Shown here: piece after piece, positions 5,369 to 8,824 of the stretch
Numbering within the stretch: position 1 is the stretch's first letter
Layout: each line of letters begins with the position of its first letter
Origin: an uncultured Pleurocapsa sp.
GTDB lineage: Bacteria > Cyanobacteriota > Cyanobacteriia > Cyanobacteriales > Xenococcaceae
Reading direction: 5' to 3'
Length of the DNA stretch: 8,824 nt
Assembly (NCBI GenBank): GCA_937884735.1
Contig: CAKZYI010000399.1
Location: forward strand, 1-8,824
The notes under the pieces: model-generated
The model's input: the letters and a program-made list of their open reading frames with translations, nothing else
Databases searched by the model: none
Told to the model about the DNA's origin: nothing
Translations under genes and position numbers: made by a program

Positions 5369-5383
5369 TCACTCATGAGAATG
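5366..5383 (-). promoter_or_regulatory. Inverted repeat over the higB start, possible operator
   Basis: CATTC (5366-5370) and GAATG (5379-5383) flank a region containing the perfect 8-bp palindrome CTCATGAG (5372-5379). It covers the higB start codon. Its place fits an autoregulatory HigBA site or a start-occluding hairpin, but palindromes this short also occur by chance. Confidence 0.3.
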
Positions 5384-5441
5384 GTAAATTTTTTTGTTTT
5401 TAAACCAAACTCGCTCATTGTATTATGAAAGTTTGAATAAA

Positions 5442-5473
5442 GCGATTAGGCTTACGCCTAGCCTACGGATCGC
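5442..5473 (+). repeat. Palindromic element nested in a HIP1 site, copy 3 (most complete)
   Basis: The 32-bp element begins GCGAT and ends CGC, with a 14-base near-palindrome TAGGCTTACGCCTA near its start and GCCTACGGAT after it. If the inner 24 bases are removed, the flanks join to GCGATCGC, a perfect HIP1. It marks exactly where homology to hicB copy A begins. Confidence 0.7.
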
Positions 5474-5552
5474 AGCTAGGGAAAAAGGCATAAACTTAAA
5501 CAAGTTAGTTAATGAGGCTTTGGAACAATATTTAAAGAGTATAAGTTGCTGA
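5444..5552 (+). pseudogene. hicB: hicB antitoxin remnant, copy B (ribbon-helix-helix end only)
   Basis: In frame with TGA 5550-5552 the text reads IRLTPSLRIAAREKGINLNK, then LVNEALEQYLKSISC. It is collinear with the end of copy A over 4554-4681, including the palindromic insert. Left of position 5442 there is no hicB homology. Only the DNA-binding helix region of HicB is left. A TTG at 5433 could start a 39-residue peptide (LNKAIRL...), but I see no ribosome binding site. Since copies A and B both carry the insert at the same codon, one was copied from the other, or the insert predates their split. The remnant lies between the higB promoter region and the 3' end of mazF. Confidence 0.75.
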
Positions 5553-5571
5553 ATTGTAGAAAAGCGATCGC
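5496..5571 (+). repeat. 76-bp hicB-tail repeat, copy B
   Basis: No gaps against copy A (4606-4681, about 69 of 76) or copy C (6595-6670, about 71 of 76). It ends on a HIP1 site 20 bases before the 3' end of the oppositely oriented mazF. Confidence 0.85.
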
Positions 5572-5590
5572 TTGAATTCTATTTTTTTAG

Positions 5591-5974
5591 TTAGCAACTA
5601 AGCAAAGTTGTAAGCATTCCCACCATATAGTTCGTCAAATCTTGGTCGAGAATAACACCCGTAGTTTTCCACTCCTCGTTGTTTAGATCTAAATTCCTTA
5701 CCTGTTCGATATCAACCGAGCCTGTAATAGAAATATTATCTGGCAATGGTACTAAAGTTTTTATTTGAGGTTTGATAGTGTTAGTTATCGGCAAAACAAT
5801 AACCATCTTACGTCGATTATTGAACTTAGTGTTGCTAATAACTAAGCAAGGTCTAGCATTTCCCAAACGCGATAGCGTTTCGCCAGCTTTGCTGTCGGCG
5901 GTCTCCAGACCGCGTTCCCTACCTGAAATTGGGTTGAGGTTTATTCTAATAATTTCTCCTCGTTGAACGCTCAA
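5591..5974 (-). CDS. mazF: MazF/PemK-type endoribonuclease toxin with in-frame palindromic insert
   Basis: The product is 127 residues, longer than the usual 105-115. It has the MazF order: QRGEIIRINLNP at 4-15, ARPCLVISN at 40-48, MVIVLPITN at 57-65, then D-I-E-Q-V-R-N-L-D and an L-D-Q-D-L-T helix. MazF cuts single-stranded mRNA at short motifs. The catalytic Arg and Thr pair is probably R41 and T64. Between GRE (18-20) and GNARP (38-42) sit about 17 extra residues, RGLETADSKAGETLSRL, encoded by a palindrome-rich repeat. They fall in the beta1-beta2 loop, which in known MazF proteins helps bind RNA and MazE. The start is TTG (5972-5974) in a TTGA overlap with the mazE stop, preceded by a good AGGGAGAG. 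Activity may be altered or lost; the frame is open throughout, which suggests the insert is tolerated. Confidence 0.9.
   Translation of the reverse strand: MSVQRGEIIRINLNPISGRERGLETADSKAGETLSRLGNARPCLVISNTKFNNRRKMVIVLPITNTIKPQIKTLVPLPDNISITGSVDIEQVRNLDLNNEEWKTTGVILDQDLTNYMVGMLTTLLSC
5864..5914 (-). repeat. Palindrome-rich in-frame insert within mazF
   Basis: Two strong inverted repeats are visible on the + strand. AAACGC-GATA-GCGTTT lies at 5865-5880, and GCGGTCT-CC-AGACCGC at 5898-5913. A weaker CGCC/GGCG pair (5881-5884 and 5897-5900) lies between. GGGAA-type sequence occurs at both edges (TTCCC at 5860-5864 and 5915-5919), like a short duplication. G+C content is clearly higher than in the rest of mazF. 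It resembles the small dispersed palindromic repeats of cyanobacteria, but I cannot name the family. Confidence 0.65.
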
Positions 5975-6228
5975 ATTAGCTCTCTCCCTTGGAGTTCAGA
6001 TTGAATAAAATCCTCTAAGTCGTCTGGATGTCTGTAATCTTCAGGAATGCTATCTAATATTTCATCTAAAGTTGGCAATGTTTTATCTCTTTCTATAATC
6101 AAGCGATCGCCTTCTACACTCACAAGAATATTAGTATCAGCTTCCAGCTTAAGATCATTGACTATTGAACTAGGAACTATTAACCCTAGGCTATTTCCCC
6201 ATTTTCTGACTTGACTTTTGAGTTTCAT
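5971..6228 (-). CDS. mazE: MazE-type antitoxin (AbrB/SpoVT fold)
   Basis: The 85-residue product begins MKLKSQVRKWGNSLGLIVPS, the swapped-hairpin DNA-binding signature of MazE (R-K-W-G-N-S-L-G-L-I-V-P). It continues I-V-N-D-L-K-L, V-S-V-E-G-D-R-L-I-I-E. The acidic C-terminal tail (T-L-D-E-I-L-D-S-I-P-E-D-Y-R-H-P-D-D) is the disordered part that normally wraps MazF and blocks its active site. It comes first in the operon and overlaps mazF by four bases, so the two are translationally coupled. The intact tail suggests that neutralisation is still needed. The DNA-binding part should repress its own promoter in the short divergent region at 6229-6271. Confidence 0.92.
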   Translation of the reverse strand: MKLKSQVRKWGNSLGLIVPSSIVNDLKLEADTNILVSVEGDRLIIERDKTLPTLDEILDSIPEDYRHPDDLEDFIQSELQGRELI

Positions 6229-6271
6229 TAGTTAGACATAGTATAATTGAATATTAGTATAGCAAAACGAT
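6229..6271. promoter_or_regulatory. Divergent promoter region between mazEF and hicB copy C
   Basis: Only 43 AT-rich bases separate the two start codons. On the + strand TATAAT lies at 6242-6247. On the - strand TATACT occurs twice, opposite AGTATA at 6240-6245 and 6256-6261. These two AGTATA copies form a 16-base-spaced direct repeat that could also be MazE operator half-sites. No clear -35 element is seen for either direction. Both genes may be controlled by one MazE-bound operator. Confidence 0.4.
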
Positions 6272-6499
6272 ATGGAATACAAAGGCTATTTAGGCTCTGT
6301 TAACTACAATGATGAAGACAAAATTTTCTACGGTAAAGTAGAGTATATTCGCAGTTTAATTAGTTATGAAGGGCATGATGTTGAATCTCTGCAAAATTCT
6401 TTCTTTGAAGCAGTAGATGACTATTTAGAAATTGCCCACAGCCAAAACATTGAACCAGAAAAGCCTTTTAAGAGCAGCTTTGATTTTTTCGCAATTTAG
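6272..6499 (+). pseudogene. hicB: hicB antitoxin, copy C: N-terminal part, truncated next to a MITE
   Basis: The 75-codon frame starts MEYKGYLGSVNYNDEDKIFY and continues G-K-V-E-Y-I-R-S-L-I-S-Y-E-G, then F-F-E-A-V-D-D-Y-L-E-I, E-P-E-K-P-F-K-S-S-F. This is the HicB fold of the longer antitoxin family, with the degraded RNase-H-like domain complete. After FKSSF homology to copy A stops; five unrelated codons and TAG 6497-6499 follow, then the MITE at 6511. The C-terminal ribbon-helix-helix is missing, except for a 19-residue tail that reappears at 6595. This is the only copy that keeps its start codon and promoter region. A 75-residue product could still be made and might still bind a HicA toxin, but it could not autoregulate. 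No hicA is adjacent. Confidence 0.8.
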
Positions 6500-6510
6500 T
6501 TCTTGTTTTT

Positions 6511-6580
6511 GCCCCCCAGCCCCCAATTCTGGGGGAGAAAGATAACTGTAGGTTCCCCAAATTTGGGGGATTTAGGGGGC
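6511..6580 (+). mobile_element. 70-bp MITE-like element with G/C-rich terminal inverted repeats
   Basis: The left arm (GCCCCCCAGCCCCCAATTCT then GGGGGA) is the imperfect inverse of the right arm, which ends ATTTGGGGGATTTAGGGGGC. The centre is a short spacer with GATAACTGTA. Sequences of the CCCCCTAAATCCCCCAA type are widespread dispersed elements in cyanobacteria. The element has no coding capacity, so it would depend on an outside transposase. It lies where the DNA-binding half of hicB copy C was lost. Its left half recurs at 4410-4450. Confidence 0.75.
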
Positions 6581-6581
6581 G

Positions 6582-6598
6582 TTAAGGTAATACCTTAA
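6582..6598. repeat. 17-base palindrome at the MITE / hicB-tail junction
   Basis: TTAAGGTAATACCTTAA is perfectly self-complementary around its central A. Its last bases are the first bases of the hicB tail repeat. It lies directly after the right end of the MITE and may be a scar of insertion or of a repair event. Confidence 0.45.
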
Positions 6599-6651
6599 AC
6601 AAGTTAGTTAATCAAGCTCTGGAACAATATCTAAAGAGTATAAATTGCTGA
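6595..6651 (+). pseudogene. hicB: hicB copy C: detached C-terminal end
   Basis: The frame reads LNKLVNQALEQYLKSINC and stops at TGA 6649-6651. It is the last helix of the HicB ribbon-helix-helix, separated from the N-terminal part by about 95 bases that include the MITE. Roughly 30 codons that should lie between (the NIR...LHRR...AAKEQGI part) are gone, so this was insertion plus deletion. Confidence 0.75.
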
Positions 6652-6670
6652 ATTGTAGAAAAGCGATCGC
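6595..6670 (+). repeat. 76-bp hicB-tail repeat, copy C
   Basis: Agrees with copy B (5496-5571) at about 71 of 76 bases without gaps, including the 19 bases after the stop and the HIP1 end. It ends 17 bases before the 3' end of the next minus-strand operon. Confidence 0.85.
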
Positions 6671-6686
6671 ATTAAAACTGCTGGTA

Positions 6687-6926
6687 TTATGCAACTAAAG
6701 AATAAACAAAATTGGCAATTAATGATAAAGCGATCGCTACTACTGCGCCACCAATCCACCTCAACCAACCTAGTAGAGATTCTATTTTCTGGTTAGTAGT
6801 TTGTATGTCGGTCATACTTTTTTCTATTGAATTTAATTTATTCTCCAATACAGCCAAACGCTCGCCGTTGTTCGTCATCTTACTCAACATGGCTTGTTCC
6901 CAAGATGATTGTGTTGGATTATTCAT
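6687..6926 (-). CDS. Small coiled-coil protein with one C-terminal membrane helix
   Basis: I do not recognise a named family. The 79-residue product has a polar N-terminus and a heptad-like helix at about 20-50 (GERLAVLENKLNSIEKSMTD onward). A hydrophobic helix at about 57-77 (IGGAVVAIALSLIANFVYS) follows a W-L-R-W boundary. It should sit in the cytoplasmic membrane, probably as an oligomer through the coiled coil. The layout resembles phage XhlA-like (PF10779) haemolysin/holin accessory proteins; that is only a resemblance. The ATG (6924-6926) overlaps the end of the upstream XRE gene by eight bases and has a good AGGAG nine bases ahead, so the two are co-translated. Given the neighbouring higBA and mazEF, a membrane-acting toxin or a phage-derived protein is possible. 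Confidence 0.7.
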   Translation of the reverse strand: MNNPTQSSWEQAMLSKMTNNGERLAVLENKLNSIEKSMTDIQTTNQKIESLLGWLRWIGGAVVAIALSLIANFVYSLVA

Positions 6927-7149
6927 GGCTAATTTCTCCTACATCAACCATTTCAATCAAATCTTCGACAGAACAGTCTAAAGCTTGGCAGAGTTTGACA
7001 ATTCTTTGTATTGCTTTAACTCCACTTCTATTCTTTTCTAAATTTCTTACAGTAGACACATCCGAATCAATGGCTCTAGCTAATTCAGCTTGAGTTAATC
7101 CTTTTGCTTCCCTCAATCTTGCTATTTGTATCACAGCTTTTTTTATCAA
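6919..7149 (-). CDS. XRE-family helix-turn-helix regulator
   Basis: The 76-residue product is a single HTH_3-type domain. It has I-A-R-L-R-E-A-K-G-L-T-Q-A-E-L-A-R-A-I at about 9-27, the recognition helix D-V-S-T-V-R-N-L-E-K-N at 30-40, and a closing I-V-K-L-C-Q-A-L-D-C-S-V-E-D-L-I. It should bind DNA as a dimer and probably represses its own operon. It is the first of two genes; its TAA overlaps the start of the small membrane protein by eight bases. In size and position it matches the antitoxin or repressor of a two-gene module. The start is taken as TTG 7147-7149; GTG 7132-7134, five codons further in, is an alternative. Neither has a clear ribosome binding site, which fits low, autoregulated expression. 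Confidence 0.85.
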   Translation of the reverse strand: MIKKAVIQIARLREAKGLTQAELARAIDSDVSTVRNLEKNRSGVKAIQRIVKLCQALDCSVEDLIEMVDVGEISHE

Positions 7150-7779
7150 GAATACTCTGATATAGCAATACTTAAATCTGTGGGGTACATCTTAAATTAG
7201 CCAAAACTAAAGTATTAAACTGTATCTCGTGTATGTGAGAATCGCTATAGTCAAATCTTACTATTAAATTATTCACGTTAATCTTTTAACGGTATTAGAT
7301 TGTTTCTTATGAAGAATATAAGTATTTTATTAGCTCAATATCACAAAGCGATCGCCTCAGTTAGGGATTAGCAGTTTAATAATGTACCAATCATTTGATA
7401 CGCCATATGCGAATTTTGAAAGTTCCAGCACCCTCTAATCTTCCCCAAGCTTGGGGTCGCACCTTTGGAGGGGCGGGGGATTTAGGGAGATCAACTATAG
7501 CTTTTGAAGTAGTACGATCCCCCTAGCCCTTAGAAAAGATTTATTATTCATAAAATAGATTCTATGGCTGGTATTCTATTTCGGCGCGAGTCCCTAAAAT
7601 CAATCAATATGATTTTTTAAAAGCTAAGTCCTCAAGGACACCGCGGCTAATAAGCTAAAACCATCTTTATTTCTTAATCTTTTGATACCAAACTGAAATT
7701 AATTAAGTTACAAAAATAGCCTAAGATCTAATAGTATTAAATTTTTATTAAAATTAATTACTATTGATCGATAAATACT
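7150..7779. other. Gene-free 630-bp region with repeat debris and promoters
   Basis: No convincing ORF or RNA gene is present. The left part should hold the promoter of the minus-strand XRE operon: TTGACT on that strand opposite 7247-7252 is a possible -35, with no good -10 at the right distance. A HIP1 site lies at 7348. A G/C-rich patch at 7441-7529 resembles MITE arms. Near 7629-7640, GTCCT-CA-AGGAC forms a 5-bp inverted repeat next to CCGCGG. The last 110 bases are very AT-rich and lead into the kinase start; no hexamers or Shine-Dalgarno stand out there. Confidence 0.6.
7441..7529. repeat. Degenerate MITE-like G/C-rich patch
   Basis: It begins TTCCCCAAGCTTGGGG (perfect 14-bp palindrome at 7443-7456), then has GGGGGATTTAGGGAGATC, like the right arm of the element at 6511-6580 but with about 25 extra bases. 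GATCCCCCTAGCCC at 7516-7529 could be the facing arm. This is probably an old, rearranged element of the same class. Confidence 0.45.
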
Positions 7780-8824
7780 ATGGAAGCACTCAATCCAGGG
7801 GATAAAGTAAATTCTCGATATCGTATTTTAAGTCAATTGAGTTCTGGAGGTTTTAGTCGTACTTATTTAGCAGAAGATATCAATCGCTTTAACGAACGTT
7901 GCGTTCTTAAAGAGTTTGCGCCTCAAGTAAAAAACGCTGCTGCTTTGAAAAAAGCCCAAGAAATGTTTAGGAGGGAGGCTGGAGCATTACATCGTCTCGA
8001 ACATCCTCAAATTCCCAAATTTCATCAGATATTACGCCATAGAAATGATGAGAATGGATGCTTGTTTCTGGTTCAAGACTATATAGAAGGAATTACGTAT
8101 CATCAACTGCTCAATCAAAGGTCAAGAAAAGGACATAAATTTGACGAACAAGAGATCGAGCAACTGCTCAAAAACGTTTTACCAATTCTCGAGTATATTC
8201 ATTCTCAAGGGATAATTCACCGCGATATTTCTCCAGACAATCTTATTTTAGGTCATAAAAATAAACTACCGTTTTTGATTGATTTTGGCTGTATTAAAGA
8301 AGTAGAGTATCAAACTCAATTAAAGCTCTTAAATTCGGATTTTAATAATTCAATTCCTGTAATTGGTACAGCAATAGGCAAAGCTAATTATGCACCCCCT
8401 GAGCAGGTAATGAAAGGTATTGTATATCCTCACACCGACTTATATGCTTTGGCGGCTACGGCAGTGGTATTACTGTCTGAAAAAAAACCTCAAGAATTAA
8501 GAAACAGCGTTAATTCTAAATGGAATTGGCAATCATTTGTTAGTACTAATCCTAAATTAGAATGGATCTTGAGTAAAATGCTCGAACCCAAACCAGGCGA
8601 TCGCTTTAATAATGCGGTAGAAGTTCAGCAAGCCCTCCAAGATTCCATGAGAATAGGTGTTTATCAATCGCAAAAACTCGATTCTAAACTGTTAGCAGGG
8701 CAGCAAAAGAAAGATACACAAAAACCGCAATTTAATTTTTTCAATATCAATGTTTTAAGCTTAATTATTTCCATAATACTTATTGCTATTTTAGGTAGAT
8801 TGATTTATCCTCGAATAGCAAATC
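7780..8824 (+). CDS. Serine/threonine protein kinase with C-terminal membrane helix (3' end outside window)
   Basis: The frame is open from ATG 7780 to the window edge (348 codons). It has the Hanks-type kinase order: glycine loop S22-G-G-F-S-R-T at 22-28, the ATP-anchoring K44 in VLKEF, and the paired helix-C glutamate, probably E66 in FRREAGALHRL. Next come the catalytic loop H147-R-D-I-S-P-D-N, the D168-F-G metal-binding motif, an activation segment ending in Y-A-P-P-E-Q (204-209), and D-L-Y-A-L-A-A-T. Ser in HRDIS instead of Lys is common among cyanobacterial kinases of this type. A hydrophobic helix at about 325-343 follows a charged linker, so the kinase domain is cytoplasmic and the missing C-terminus would be periplasmic or a repeat-type sensor domain. 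The N-terminus fits the family (L-N-P-G-D-x-V-N-S-R-Y-R-I-L). The substrate is unknown. There is no evident link to the TA genes. Confidence 0.93.
   Translation, partial: MEALNPGDKVNSRYRILSQLSSGGFSRTYLAEDINRFNERCVLKEFAPQVKNAAALKKAQEMFRREAGALHRLEHPQIPKFHQILRHRNDENGCLFLVQDYIEGITYHQLLNQRSRKGHKFDEQEIEQLLKNVLPILEYIHSQGIIHRDISPDNLILGHKNKLPFLIDFGCIKEVEYQTQLKLLNSDFNNSIPVIGTAIGKANYAPPEQVMKGIVYPHTDLYALAATAVVLLSEKKPQELRNSVNSKWNWQSFVSTNPKLEWILSKMLEPKPGDRFNNAVEVQQALQDSMRIGVYQSQKLDSKLLAGQQKKDTQKPQFNFFNINVLSLIISIILIAILGRLIYPRIAN

Noticed and set aside
5772..5966. Plus-strand frame opposite mazF
   Set aside because: Shadow of the well-supported minus-strand mazF; no family features of its own.
4606..6670. 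CRISPR array based on three regularly repeated segments
   Set aside because: The repeats are 76 bp, coding, about 1 kb apart, and separated by full operons; no cas genes are present.
6712..7093. Two plus-strand frames opposite the XRE and membrane-protein genes
   Set aside because: The minus-strand genes have a recognisable HTH, a Shine-Dalgarno and an overlapping arrangement; the plus-strand readings have none of these.
7570..7660. tRNA-like or small-RNA gene near CGCGAGTCCC and CCGCGG
   Set aside because: No cloverleaf can be formed and no T-loop or acceptor pairing is present; only a 5-bp hairpin is seen.

Overview
The window looks like an accessory stretch of a cyanobacterial chromosome. 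Nine HIP1 octamers (GCGATCGC) occur in 8.8 kb, far above chance. The gene content also fits: a cryptochrome DASH, a protein with a PFE-CTERM-like anchor, a kinase with HRDIS in its catalytic loop, and many small toxin-antitoxin (TA) genes. No rRNA, tRNA or CRISPR array was recognised. The exact genus cannot be told from the sequence.

Layout. Positions 1-891 hold the 3' end of a secreted-type protein with malectin-like carbohydrate-binding repeats. A possible 41-codon ORF and a solitary HicB-like gene follow (919-1255). Positions 1486-2949 hold a cryptochrome DASH gene cut by an in-frame TAG at codon 440; the lost 47-residue tail is still readable after the stop. A four-helix-bundle (23S rRNA intervening-sequence type) gene at 3090-3449 lies between inverted-repeat arms, and its own 3' end is inside the right arm. 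A PFE-CTERM-type surface protein (3625-4284) ends at a clear rho-independent terminator.

From 4410 to 7149 there is a toxin-antitoxin island with an unusual modular plan. Three broken copies of one hicB antitoxin gene lie on the + strand. Each ends in the same ungapped 76-bp segment closing on a HIP1 site (4606-4681, 5496-5571, 6595-6670). Each is followed by a two-gene operon on the - strand: higBA, mazEF, then an XRE regulator with a small coiled-coil membrane protein. The last pair is not a TA family I recognise, but its position makes it a candidate.

Small palindromic elements have entered several of these genes. A 24-bp element apparently nested in HIP1-like sites sits in two hicB copies and once elsewhere. 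A different palindrome-rich insert adds about 17 codons in frame to mazF. A 70-bp MITE-like element with G/C-rich terminal inverted repeats breaks the third hicB copy, and half of the same element is fused to the first.

After a 630-bp gene-free region with repeat debris, a membrane-anchored Ser/Thr protein kinase starts at 7780 and runs off the right edge.
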